From Dichomitus squalens LYAD-421 SS1 (Eukaryota; Basidiomycota; Agaricomycetes; Polyporales; Polyporaceae), in contig NW_006766888.1 of assembly GCF_000275845.1 (NCBI RefSeq), positions 1,131,842 to 1,195,841 on the forward strand: a stretch of 64,000 nucleotides of DNA, given 5' to 3'. A program made the translations under genes and the position numbers. This document shows positions 1-12,400 of the stretch, in pieces; positions within the stretch are counted from its first letter, which is position 1; every line of letters begins with the position of its first letter. The notes under the pieces are model-generated. The model made no database searches. It worked only from the letters and a program-made list of their open reading frames with translations, and was not told the origin of the DNA.

Positions 1-43
1 CAAGGAACCCCGCGGCCAGCAGGGAGGGCCCTCTACAAGCCGC

Positions 44-79
44 GTGCTAGCTTTCAACCGCACGCTAGCTTTCAACCGC
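44..79. repeat. 18-bp tandem duplication
   Basis: An 18-bp unit containing GCTAGCTTTCAACCGCA occurs twice in direct succession (about 44-61 and 62-79), with one base differing near its start. It lies in non-coding DNA at the left edge and no function is apparent. Confidence 0.7.
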
Positions 80-280
80 AACAGGCCACGCATCCCTCTA
101 GATCTGTTTCGTAAGTCTATATAGCGAACATATGTATTGCCTGCAATTGTATGCCCAAGCGATTACTGCGCGGTGGATGTGCGGTCCCGCATGAGCTCGC
201 GAATGGGTCGGGGAGCACGCGCTCACAAATTGATTAAAGTTTGCTAAGTGACGTCAGATAAGCCGTGCTACGTAGTATCC

Positions 281-442
281 ATCGCGCATTCTCCACACTC
301 GGGAATGTGCAGAGAATGTGCAGGCAACGTCTGGACAATCTATGGAGTCTTCGTGGAAAAGACGCACATTCTCCTCTGTTGGAGAATGTGGCGGCAATGT
401 GGGGAGAACGTGGCGGCAATGTGCTCATTCTCCGCTTGTTCT
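281..442. repeat. Short tandem and inverted repeat cluster
   Basis: Two adjacent 22-bp units (381-402 and 403-424) match at 20 of 22 positions. A more degenerate copy lies at 311-332. The first unit is preceded by its own inverted half: CACATTCTCC (365-374), a 6-base spacer, then GGAGAATGTG (381-390), which could form a perfect 10-bp hairpin. Further inverted halves (ATTCTCC) occur near 288-294 and 426-432. It is too short and irregular for a CRISPR array and has no coding potential. It lies about 600 bp upstream of the HSP20 gene, so a regulatory role is possible but not shown. Confidence 0.75.
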
Positions 443-1026
443 CCTCCCGCCAAAATCTGGCACTTCACGCTGTGATAGACGAATGCGAGCCTCTCCACGC
501 GTGTGACTGTGCTTGACGCAGGTTCGCTGTTTTTGGTTCCGGTCTGTAGCTTTCGAAAAACAGACGCAGTCATGCGATGTGGATGACGCAGAGTTTGATT
601 CCAGTCCACCGAAGGACCATATTTGATGAACAATAGTCTGACAAGAAGACTTGGGCATGGAGCACAATGGTGTGCTGGGCTGGCGTGTGTATGAGAAGGT
701 TGAGATGCGGTGCAAACGTGCCTTGCCGCTGTTGTCCGACGAGTCCAGTGACACGGAAACGCATTTCGAGGCGCGGTCCGTTACGAAATCGGTGCCCGAC
801 GCCTTCCAGATTGAGCAATCCGGCAGCCGCCGCCGGGACTCGCATCGCTCAAGATAGCAACAGGCGGCGAATTGGGAGATGAGAGCGTGTGAGTCACCGC
901 CGTCGGGACCGCCACAAAAGGATGCAGAGTACATGTATGTGACACACCCCTTCGCCTCTTCTTCCCATACCACCTACCTGCAGCAGCGCGTTCGTCCCGT
1001 TGGCTGCGTCCTTAGTGTGTGTGACA

Positions 1027-2491
1027 ATGTCATTCCCGTATCATCAGTATGTGGACTACTCGAATCCTGCAACGCCGCGTGTGTACGCTTGGGAAGTAGC
1101 GTCAGCAACATCAGACCAAGACCCGACACTCCAGCTTCAGCAGCCTCAAGATCCTCAAGCGCAAGCTCATACACCACTCCAGCAGCCACAGCAGCAGATC
1201 TCGCCTTCTCAGCTTCAGCTTCACCAACTGCCTCCGCCTCTTCTTCAACATGCACAGCCCTCAACACCCCAAGAGCACCAAGTTCAGCAGCAGCAGCAGC
1301 AGCAGCAGCAACGCCAGCAGTATCCCACCCATCGAACCATCCATGTGCAGCCGCCCCCGCCCACAACGCACCAGTATCGGTTTGAGACCGTAACAGAGGA
1401 GGACTTCATACAGGCCAGCGCGAGCGGTGAGCGTCCTGGCTCCGGCTCGTCGCGCAGCGGCAGCGGTCGCCGCGGTGCGTCCAAACCTCCTCTACACGTC
1501 GACACGTCGCGACGAGCGTCGTCGTCGGCTGCCGCGAGCCCCGGCGCGCCGTCCGCGTCGGGCACGGGGCGCGTACCTCACGCGAGGACGCATGTTCAGT
1601 CTGCCCACCCGTACCGTCGGCCGCAGTCCCGCGCCGCCTCGGGAGGCGCGGGCTCGGGTGCGGGTGCGAGCGCGGGTGCTGCCAGCTCCTCGGGGCAGCA
1701 GCACGCCGCTGTGAGATCTCGTCGTGTGAGTGAGTTGCAGTCTGCTCAGACGAGCGTGGGCGGCGTTAGTGCAAGCCACACTGGTGGTGCGCTGCCCACG
1801 GTTGGGACCCCGTTGGGGGTGTCGTGTCCGGCTGCTAGTAGTTGGCGTGAGGGACTGCTCGGGCTGTCGACGTCAGGTCAGGGACAGAGCGCGACCGGGA
1901 CAAGGTGCGTGCTCGCTTCGGGCTCCGTCTCCCTGTCGTCCTCTTGATCTTCCCGGACTAGTCTCGGTATGGAGGCAGGCTCGGCCGGGAGCGGTAGCGC
2001 GACACCTCGCGCACAGGCCGACCCCCTTCCTCAAAGCCTTGTTCTACCATTCCCGCTGGAGCCCGTTAAGCGCTACGGCATCCGCGCAGATGTCCACTTC
2101 AGCACGGAAGAGAATCTGATCACGGCAATGTTCGAGTTACCCGGTGTCAAGAGGGACGACCTCCGAATCACCATGTCTGTGTGTCCCTTCACCCGCGTGC
2201 GTCAAGTCAGCGTGTCCGGCATCTCAAGAGGGGTGCTGCCCCTGCAAGGCCATCAAGTGCGCGAGCGCAAGTTTGGAAAGTTTTTCAGGGCGCTGGCCGT
2301 CCCCCCAGAGACAAAGGTGTGTCGCTCCCTCTGGGGGCTCGAGAATCAGTCTGATGCGGGTTCATCATCAGCCGGAGGACGTATCTGTGAACCTTGAAGA
2401 CGGAGTCCTCACCTTGAAGATACCCGGCGGCACACCTGCGGAAGCGGAGCAGCCGCAGAGCATACCCATCCTCGTTCCAATGGCCCAGTAA
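1027..2491 (+). CDS. HSP20/alpha-crystallin family small heat shock protein
   Basis: Small heat shock proteins are ATP-independent holdases that bind unfolding clients. Exons 1027-1904, 1962-2316 and 2372-2491 give 450 residues; reading phase is kept at both junctions. The alpha-crystallin domain is C-terminal (about residues 330-440): RYGIRADVHF, the ELPGV turn, VRERKFGKF, then PEDVSVNLEDGVLTLKIP, which is exactly restored by removing the 55-nt second intron. Residues 1-295 are an unusually long extension: Gln/Pro-rich first (eight CAG codons in a row), then Ser/Gly/Ala/Arg-rich, so probably disordered. Typical family members are 150-250 residues. The start was chosen at the ATG opening MSFPYHQYVD rather than the in-frame ATG at 1000, because this segment reads like a structured N-terminus. 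The first intron is 57 nt and contains an in-frame stop. Confidence 0.88.
1285..1311 (+). repeat. CAG microsatellite encoding polyglutamine
   Basis: Eight CAG codons followed by CAA in the first exon of the HSP20 gene. The tract codes for about nine glutamines near residues 87-95 and could vary in length between strains. Confidence 0.85.
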
Positions 2492-4044
2492 TTCCCTGCT
2501 CCCTGCGATGCAACACTGGCGTTAGGCCTATACGTGTTCGCTTCCACCTCTGCGAAGTCTCAGGCTGCTCAGGACCCAGACATACGATACTTCTTGATGA
2601 CTCTCCTGCTCCCGTCTCCCGGTCTGTAGTCTGCTCGCTTCCGACACGTCCTGTTGCACTCTCGCCTGAACTTTACGTACCAAAGCCTTCACACGCTCAC
2701 CACTGTCCACCGCTCAGTCCTCGAAGACCGCTGTGTCAGCTCTCTCCCCATGCATCCCATTCTCCCCCGGTCTCGTTTAAAGCGCTGTCGCAAGCGTGTC
2801 TCTGCCCCCCTACATCAAAAGGTACATGTATCATAGCGTATTCCGGAACCCGAGTCCCCAAGGTACCCCGATTCCCTAATTGTTTTACCCTCTCGCGCTC
2901 TCGTTATACCATAGTCGTGTCGTCGGACCTTGCATAGTAGTGTTAGTGCTGAATCCCGTATATATACGCACAGTAGTTGCATAGTTGTCTCGTTGCTTGT
3001 ACATGGTCCCGAACGCAGCTCATTCGAACTCGATAGTGAAGCGTCTGAATATCACAGGTTGCAGAGCCTGGCACGGAAGACACTGGAGACCTAGAAGTGC
3101 CGGTGACGGAAAGCGAATTGACGAGAATGCTATGGATGGAGGTTCCATATGAGTACGCAGAGAAGATATGATGCAAGAGCAGGTGTGGTCTGAAAGAGGT
3201 CAGAGAGGCCTCGCAAACTGTCATAACACCAACTTCCCCTGGAACGTGTTCGGAAACGGCCGAGGTGTGTTGGTGGCGGAGCCTGCGACACTGCTCAGGA
3301 CGTTCGCTCTTTGTGAGCCTTCCATGGGGAGCTCATTCTCGTACGAGCCGATGCACCCTTCGGATGCGTTAATGTCAGCTCATGGCCTGCTTACAGGATC
3401 TAACATAGACTGTCTTCTGCGCTTTAGTAACGCGTTTCCCGGCATCCGGAGACAGAGCGTACCGTGGGCATCGACGCAGCTCGTACCTGCCTCGCGGCCG
3501 CTTCCCCTTGCTCCGAATTTGAAGTCGAGGTACGCTCGAGTTTCGGCCCCCACGACTCGGTTTTCTCTGCTATATGCTCTGATATTTCCGCGTGGCATCC
3601 ACCCGGGCGTGTCCCCATGTCATGCGAGGCGTCACGCGAACACAGCTGTCCGACAGGACAACCGGATCCCGCTCGTCTGAGGGGCCTTTGTGCGGGGTGC
3701 GCTGCGCTCTTCGAGATGCGAGAGTCGCTATTCCCATTCTAGCCGGATAGATCCACAGCTCAATGGGGGATGTCTCCGTGATAGACCGAACAGCGAGTGC
3801 TTTACCTCGCCCCTTATGGTCGGTAGCCAACCTGTACGTCACCCTCCTTGATCAATCGACCCTCAGCCTGAGTAACTGATCTCCACGAAAGGAACCCGGC
3901 GGCGAGGACACATGAGAGCCGTCCGTTTCGCCCGTGCTTCGCTTCTGTACGCACGTTAGGCCGTGCTTCGCCAGGCGCTCACGAGTTAGCCTTCATATAT
4001 CCCGACGTAACAACGCCCTCCTTCCATTGCTCTCCCCTCTAGCG
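2492..4044. other. Intergenic region, no gene recognised
   Basis: About 1.55 kb between the HSP20 stop and the CYP53 start. Open frames here (the longest about 170 codons near 3168-3680) show no recognisable domain or splice pattern. A TATA-like CATATAT lies about 50 bp before the CYP53 start codon. Confidence 0.5.
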
Positions 4045-6287
4045 ATGTCCTTGGTCGACCGTCTCCTCAATTCTGAACCTGCCACTTGGGCGGTGGTAGG
4101 GTTCACTGCTGTCCTTCTTATCCACTTCGTACCGTACCTGGCCGATCCCCACCACATACGAGAGTACCCTGGCCCTCTTCTCGCCAAGTTATCCGACATC
4201 TGGCTGGGCTATGTCGCTGCTCAGGGGCATCGTTCTGAACGCGTCCATGAGCTGCACAAGCAATACGGTCAGTTGCACACCTGACGCTCATGCTCCGACT
4301 GCTGTGGCGGCGCTCGTGACGCGAGGCGGAGCGTGTCCACGAGACCACGCTCAATAGACCACGCTCCATATAGCTGGCGAAAGTCTATTTCTCCATGGCT
4401 GCTTCCGTCATCGAGAAGCACCCTGCGCACATCATAGCCCTGTCTCCTTTTGTCTCGCGGGCACGGTGGTCGTGAAAAGGTTCCCATGCTGACCCAATTC
4501 TGGACATCGCACAGGTACCTTTGTGCGCATCGCGCCGAACCATTTGTCCATCTCGGACCCCGAAGCGCTCCAAGTCGTCTATGGCCATGGAACAGGCACG
4601 CTCAAGTCGGACTTCTACGACGCGTTCGTGTCCATCCAGCGCGGCCTCTTCAACACGCGTTCGCGCGTACAACATGCGCGCAAGCGCAAGATTGTTTCCA
4701 ACATCTTCGCGCAAAAGAACGTCCTGGACTTCGAGCCTCATGTCCGCCAGCACCTCGCAAACCTCTTCAGGCAGTGGGACAAGCTCTGCGAGGGCGGGAA
4801 AAACGGGCTCTCCGGCGATGAGGGCGAGGGTGGTTGGCAAGGCCGAGACGGTCGCGTATGGTACGATTGTCTGCCATGGTACAACTATCTCGCGTTCGAC
4901 ATCATAGGTAGGTAACTCGCACCTTGCTATCACCCTTTGACAGCGGCGCGGCTCGCTGAACGTCACGTCCTGTACTGAAACATGCCACTAATCCGCGGTT
5001 CGCAGGCGACCTCGCGTTCGGGGCGCCCTTTGGGATGCTCGACGCCTGCAAGGACTCGGCGCCCGTCGCGGTCTCCCACAAGGCTGCCATGGCGGCGTAT
5101 GGGTCCTCCGACTCCTCCAAGGAAATCCAGATCGAACACTTCCCAGCTGTGCAGGTTCTGAACGACCGCGGCGAGTATTCCGCTGCGATGGGCGTACTGC
5201 CCCCGCACTGGCGCCCGCTTGCGAAGAAGATCCCATGGTACTCGAAAGGCAACCAGGCTGTCCAGAAACTCGCCGGTATCGCTGTCGCTGCAGTCGCCCA
5301 GAGGTTTGCTAACCCTTCCGACCGAGCGGATCTCCTTTCGAAACTGCAGGAAGGCCGCGACGATAATGGTGACCCAATGGGGAGGGAGGAGCTTACGGCC
5401 GAGGCGCTCACGCAATTGATTGCGGGGAGTGACACGACTTCGAAGTGAGTCTGCTATCCAATCTGTCTCCGTTTGCCTCTTGGATCGTTTCGGGGTGACT
5501 TCCTCCGCGCCCGATGCGCCAACAGGCGTCCGGAGGTAGTTCGTGGGGTACTTGTTTGACTGAAATCGACGCTGATTTACTCCATTTGCGCAGCTCCTCT
5601 TGCGCCCTTACGTACTGGCTCGCCAAGAACCAAGCCGCTCAGCGTAAGCTCCAGCAAGAGCTCGATGCCGCGCTTGGTAGCGATGACGATCCGGTTGCCT
5701 CATACGAGCAGGTCAAGCGTCTGCCCTATCTCGAAGCTGTCATCAACGAGGCCCTCCGCATCCACGCCACCTCCGGAATTGGGTTGCCACGACTCGTGCC
5801 GGAGGGAGGGCTGACTGTGTGCGGCAAGTTCTTCCCGGAGGGTACGGTGCTGAGCGTGCCGACGTACACGATTCACCGCGATAAGGCCGTTTGGGGCGAA
5901 GACGTTGACGACTTCCGGCCGGAGAGATGGTTCGAGCAGGACAAGAACCTCGTACAGAAGACGTTCAACCCATTCTCGTTCGGACCTAGGTCAGTCTAGC
6001 TTGTTGTGATCACGGATGGAAGGACCTATGGCTGACTATTATGGGTGGGTGCCTGCAGGAGTTGCGTCGGAAGGAATCTTGCTAACTTGGAGCTGCTCGT
6101 GATCGTGGCTTCTATCTTCCGCCGGTATCACTTCGTCCTGGAGAATCCCAATGCCCAGGTAAGTTCCGGTGTTTTCTATGTCACCTACTCTAGATGTGCT
6201 GAATCTATCGACAAGCTTGAAACGAGGGAGGGCTTCCTGCGCAAGCCGGTGGAATGCAAAGTCGGCATGAAGCAAAGGCACACGTAG
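4045..6287 (+). CDS. Cytochrome P450, CYP53 type (probable benzoate 4-monooxygenase)
   Basis: CYP53 enzymes hydroxylate benzoate at the para position and detoxify related plant phenolics; they sit in the ER membrane and use a P450 reductase. Exons 4045-4267, 4515-4907, 5006-5444, 5594-5989, 6059-6158 and 6216-6287 give 540 residues in phase. A hydrophobic N-terminal anchor (about residues 10-28) is followed by the PGPLLAKLSDIWLGYVAAQ region typical of CYP53. The oxygen-binding I-helix motif is AGSDTT (345-350), the ExxR motif is EALR, PERW follows, and the heme loop is FSFGPRSCVGRN with Cys486 as ligand. Intron 1 is long for this window (247 nt). Intron 5 (6159-6215) is 57 nt, in frame and stop-free, and ends in AAG. 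The family call rests on remembered similarity across the whole length; substrate is inferred. Confidence 0.9.
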
Positions 6288-6442
6288 ATAGTGACTGCCG
6301 CTCTACTTCGCACGGTCTGGGTGGACGTCTATAGAGATATCTTTCTACAATTGTAAGATAATGCTACACGCGGGTTGCATGAGAACAGCCATTCTCGCCA
6401 GTAATCAGAGTTGCATAGATGATACAAAGTGAGGTGTATTTC

Positions 6443-9400
6443 TCATTTTCCTGTCATGATTTCAGAACGGCAAAGCGGGCAACTTGACGAATGACTCGTG
6501 TTGAACCACTACGACACACCATGAGTCCCCATAGTTCTCACTGTAAGTAGGGCGATCACGAACCTTGTAAAGACATGCTGCATGGAAGCGGTTCTTGCAA
6601 GTCTTGCAAGGCTTGCGTGGCAAGCTACCGTCGGTGGGGTTCACGATGCTGTGAAACAGTATGGAGATACTCCATAAAATCGAAGGGTAGGTTTGAATAC
6701 GCACGAATAGCAGATTGCACACTCAGCGATGCCTGCGAAGTGCGACGTGACGTTCTTCAGGAAGAAGCTCAGCCCGTCGACAATGCTTCCACTCTGTGCA
6801 GCCCGTTTCAGTACGCCGTCCAGAATTCTACACAGGACAGAGCCTAAACATACCCGGAATGTCAAGATCTGCCGTACACCCAGCACCCACGCTCTCCATC
6901 GGTCTTCCGTGACGCCCACTAGCCTGGAGTCTCGAATGTCGACCGCGTGAAGCGGCCAGTCCGCTGGGAGCTTGATGGTCAATTCGAGCTTCTGCTCGTC
7001 GACTGCATAGGCGGCAGTAACTTCGTTGACGGCGTTCGCGACCTTGATGGTGATGTTCTCGTTCTCGCTCACAAGTTCCTGTGCCGTGCTGGGGTCCTTG
7101 ACGCGCTCTAATTCGGTACGGATAATCGCCGGCGAGAAGTGGCGCGATGTGTATGCTGTAACTGTTGTGTGAAGCTGGCGGTCGCGACAATCGTTGAGCC
7201 AGGCGCGGATGAGAGATGGGACGAGGAGCAGCGCGCGGTAATAGAGGTGGGCGGTGAGGAGTCGGAGGGAGATCGGTGTATCAGTGGTATAATCTAGTGA
7301 CGAGTTCGTTTTGATCAGAACAAGGTTAGGTTCAGAGATGCAGCTTAGCTCACAGTCGAGATAGAACTCGTCTACGTCCCAGATCTCGAGCTTGAACGCT
7401 TTCGCCATGCCTCCGTATAGGTCCAATAAGCCAAAGACAACTGGGAGAAGTCTGGAGCCCACGAGGTCAAGATCCTTGAGTTGGTCGATATAGCCCGACT
7501 TCACTTTCATTGACTGCGAAAGCGTAACATCAGCAAAAGAGTGATAATGCGACAGTATGGACTACTTACGGCGCCATGGAACAGATCAAACGTTACCATC
7601 CAAGCCAGTATTTGGCCGAACCAGCCCTACCAAAAGTGAATGAAGCGGATCGTCAAAGTATTCGGGGTGAGAGACGAACCTCTCCGTACTCCTCCCCTTC
7701 TTCCTGATTCAGACTGTGTTGCAAGATATTCAGCAACTCAGTAGGAAGTTCTGGTTTCACAGCATCTTCGGTGTCGACAGCAGCCTCGATGACAAGCTCT
7801 TCCGTGTACTTCTTCGCTGCTTCCTGCAGGAGCTGGTATGCCATCCGTTGCACGTCGATGGAGCCGTCTGTGACGAGGTGACACATCTTCGGGAGCGTAT
7901 CTCGGGTGAGAAGAGAGGGAGGAAGATCTTGCACAATTTGAAGGGCGAGCTCCCGGCACATCGACAACGGCGTTGATAAAGTTGAACTCTCTGGAAGCCT
8001 GTCAGTCAGCATCTCTCAACCGTAGTTATGGTACATACCCAGCTTGAGCGAAACGAGATCTCGGATCAGGGTGAGAATGGCTGATCTCCTCTCATCCCAT
8101 ATCGCTTTGAGCGCCTTATTCGAGGATGCGAAGTCCTCGATGATCATGAACAACTGGAGCGTCCTGCTGAGGGTGACATAGGTGGATGGATCATCCAATG
8201 TCGAGTTCTGCATAAAGAGGTTAGCTCTCGCAGCCCTCGTTCCGAACTCTTTCGCACACCTCGAGATTGTTCTCCACCACATCGAACACAAGATCCCAGT
8301 GCCCGCCCGGCACGTTGGACAGGATCGGCACCAGGCTCGCAAACACCAGCGTCATCTCGCTCTGCACGTCCTCTTCCAGGTCCTCGTCTGATGTGATCCA
8401 CTGCTGGCAGGCTTTAATGAGGTTGATCGCACGCTGCTGTGGAAGGAAGACCACGTCGGAGTCCGGGTCGGGCGCGGACGCTGCGAGGTTGCGGAGGAGC
8501 CAGAGCCCCTCGGTGTTCGCCTTTGAAGCTGGGATGCCCAACGTGCCCGCTGCGAGCTCGTTGCGGAACCGTTCCAGCCGCGTCGGCTCTGGCGCATAGC
8601 GGGTGATGGAGAAGATGATTGCGAGGGATGTATGAGGAGCTGCCCGACACGCAACGTCACATGAGAGAGGTAATGAGCGCATATATCGCAGCAGTACTCA
8701 CCCAACTTCTCAATCTTCCTGGCGACAAGCATCCATTGCTCCGAGTCTGCCTTCGTTGCGGTACTGAGAGCGTGCCGGAGGATCATATGAAGGACACGCG
8801 ACTCGCGGACCGTGTCACGACGCGTCGCACGGCCGACCAAGTCAACAACAAGCTGGCCGACCCCCTCAAGACCCGTCGCCGGACCCTGGTTCACGAGCGC
8901 ATTCGTCACGCTGGAGTGCCACTTCTCGTCCGTGGCCGAGGAAAGAAGGTACGCCGCGAGCTGCTGCACTCTGTCCAATATGCTCTGCAATGTAGCGCGA
9001 GCGACGGTCTTGGCGAACACCGGGCTCTGCGCACCAGGCAGGTAACTGCTCTCCTCCGCGTAGATCGCGAGCGCAAGGATATGGTGCAGCGCCCACATGC
9101 TCTCCTTCGCTGTCTGCCGCTCGTCTACGAGGTAAAGCAACAGCCCGTGCACGGTGCGCGCGTACTTCGCGAGGCCCTGCGTATCGAACTCGCTCGCTGT
9201 AACTTTGATTGAGCGGTATTGCACCGATGGTGGTACGAGAGGGTCCACGACCGCCAAACTCGGATCCAGAGGGGTAGAGGGTAGCGCTTCCAACATGCTG
9301 TCTAGCTCCGCCCTGGATGGGAATATATCCGATAGCACGTCGACCTTTGAGCCGAACGAAGAGGCAGACAGAGTACGCAAGACATGCTCTGGCCTGTGAT

Positions 9401-12400
9401 TAAACACGATATGATCAGTTGCACGTTATGCAAGACAGCGAGAGCGGACGAACGTGGCTTTATTGGAGCTGTCAATGAGCAGTTCACGCAGCAGATGTTT
9501 GATGACAGACAACGTAGTGCCCTTCGCCTCCGCAGAGCCGATGTGGACCCACTTCTGCCAGAGTCCCTTAGCGAGAGCTTGTTGCTTGGCGTCCACCGGG
9601 AGGACTTGTGGAAGTAGAAAGGCGAGCAAGAACGCATACGGGAAGAGCGAGGACGCGAAGCTCTCAATTGCGCTCGCGGACGGGTCACGCTCAATGAGGT
9701 CGTGAAGTAGGCTCAGAGGAATGTTGAACGCGTCCACAGAAGACTTGTTCTCGTGCAAGACGTCGTCGAAGTGGAGTCTGAACGAGTCCACGAGGCTGTG
9801 CAGAAGACCCTCACGGCAGCTTCGAGAGATGAAGGGCTCTGCGAATCGTCTCCGTTAGCAACGACACGACGTGATTTCATGCGACATACGGTAGTTGACC
9901 AGAAGCCTCCCGATCAGCGATGTGGAAGTCGCACCCTGGGGACCAGCGAGCGCCTCGGAGAGCATGTGGGCGGCCGCGTCGTGGAGCGCCTCTCCTTGTG
10001 GTCTCAGGTAGTCGGGAAGCCGCTTACTCTCCGCTGCATCCAGAAGCGCGGGGAGCGTCGAGTCGAGCTCCTCAGGGCTACGCCCAACAGTCTCGAGCAC
10101 ACGGTGCCAGACTGTCGACGCGACCACTTCATCTTTGCGGAACTTGAGGTAGAGGAGCAGCAGGGATGGCATCGCTGTGAGGAGGCGGTCTGTCTGAGAC
10201 TGAACCAATCCGTCTACGTCCTGAGACAACCGTCAGCATGCTGTAATCACGGACAGACGTCCCAGTGAGACGAACCTTCGCCATCTGGTCGTCCGCGAAG
10301 ACAAGCTCGCCGAACCTCTCGAGAATTCCAACAAGGGACGCCACACGCGCGTCCTGCGCCTCGTCCGCCTGCAACAGCGCCGCGCACTCCTCGAGCGTCG
10401 TCCTCACCACAAGCAGCAAAAGATCGTTCGCAGCATCTGCAGGCGCAGTCCCCCTCTCCAGCGAGGCGACGAACTGCTGCAGGAGTTCGGGCACAAGCGC
10501 AGGGACCGCCTCCGCGGCGGACTTGACGGAGTTCTCGATCGCCCCAGCGACGACCCTCCATCCGGCCTCGAACAAGTCTGCGGTGCGGAGCGGAGATGAG
10601 CGAGTGCGCAGTAATATCAGGACGAAGCCCGGGGCTTACCTGCGCGAAGCCTGTACAAAGCCGCGAAAGTCTTCGCCAGCTCCGTCCCGGCGCTCGCCCC
10701 CTTGACCTTGAGCCTCCCGGAGGACAGCTCTTGCCAGGCGCGCTTGATCTGGTCCTGGATGAGCGTCTTCACGGCGGCGTCGACGTTCGGAGATTGGCTT
10801 TCCGCGGCCGTGCCGTGGATGAGAGAAATGGCTTCGTCTGCTGGAGCCGACACGACACGACGGACGACGAACACCAGGGATTCCAAGACGGATGCGAAGA
10901 ACGCTGTGGATGCGGCTACGCGGTCGAGCGAGTTCAGCACGCGGGCATCGACCGCGGCCCAGAAGGACACGAAGAGATCCTCAAGTGGACGTTCAGAAGA
11001 GGGCGAAACGATCTAGAAAACCAGTCAGGTACAGGCATATAACAGGAAGACGCAGGGGCACTCACCGAAGATGGAATTGTGGATAAGATGATGAGGACAG
11101 TAGGGTACCCCTGTGCAGGAGACCCGGAGCACCCGGTGGCGAGGAACTGCAGGAACTCCGTGTACGCTTGCGATGGGCCAGTCGGAGACGTGGATGGTTT
11201 TAGAGGAGGCTTCGAGGCTTCGCCATCACTGTCGGAGCCTGACTCTTCCTCATCCTCCTTCTCGGCCTCCGCTTCCAGCGTCCAAGCATTTGGGTGTTCT
11301 GCGCGCACGGAATTAGCCATCAAGCTACGTCGTAGGAAACGGGATGGGCCATACCCTTGAGGAAGACGAGCAGCGGTTGCCACATCGCAGCTCTGACGTT
11401 CGGATCGGGTTCGACCCAGGCAGACCTGAGGATAGCGCTGCTCAGGACGGGGACGAGGCTCTCGAGTTGAGCTGCATAGGAAGATATTAGTGTGGCTTCT
11501 CAGCCGTCGCATCTACGTACGATGCTTACCCTTGCACTTCTGGACTAACGTCTGGAGCAACGACCACGCCGATCGTCTTACCACGGGCTGCTCGAAGCCG
11601 AAGCTCTCAGAGTCGACGAATGGTGGTACCTTTCCATAGTACAGAGACGACCACAGAGCTGGATTCGCAAGAGGCTCGAAGAACGCGTCCTCCTTCTCTT
11701 CAGCCTCATTCACACTCGCCGTCGTCTTCGCCTCCGCCCTCTCGTCCGTCTTGCTCGGAGCAGCGGCAGCGGTGTATTTTGCATCTGAAGAACACGCGTA
11801 GAAAAGGGGTGGGGGAGGGAGGAAAAGAAACGACTGCATTGAACACATGTACATGCTTCCCACAAGAGACGTAGGACACCCACTCAAAACCCACTCGGTC
11901 GCCCCGAAGGCACCCACGCGCAGGCGCGCCTTCCTATCCTGTTCGTTCTCCTCGTCCTCGTCCGCCTTCGCGCGCGGGCTCGGGCTCGGGCTCGGGCTCG
12001 CGTCCCCGTCGCGCCGTACTGGGGTACCGCGCCCGCTGCCCTTCTTTCCGCCTTGGGCTCGGACTGGCAGCATGGGTTGTGGGGGGTTAATGTAGAGGTA
12101 GACTCCCGAGGGGTCGAGGAGTGTGCGCTGGACGAAGTCCCAGAGGCGCGGGAGGAGCGTCGCGCCGAGGGCGAGCTTGTCGTCGGAGGGGGAGGCGGCG
12201 GTGACGTACCGGAGCCAGGACTCGCGCGCAAAGGAGGAGACCTGGCGGTCGACGTCGTGCACGGCGAGGCACCACGAGCCTAGGATAGATTCTGCTTGGT
12301 CGGACGAGATAGCTTCACGGATCTGGAAGAAGATCTGGGTGCGTAGGTTTGGAATCTCGAGGAAGGAGGAGTGGAGGGCGATGGCCTGGAGTCTGATCCG

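Noticed and set aside
281..442. CRISPR array
   Set aside because: Units are adjacent without unique spacers, imperfect, and the genome is eukaryotic.
545..560. Heat shock element near TTTCGAAAA before the HSP20 gene
   Set aside because: Lacks the nTTCnnGAAn spacing.
3168..3680. 170-codon open frame on the plus strand
   Set aside because: No conserved blocks and overlapped by equally long frames on the other strand.
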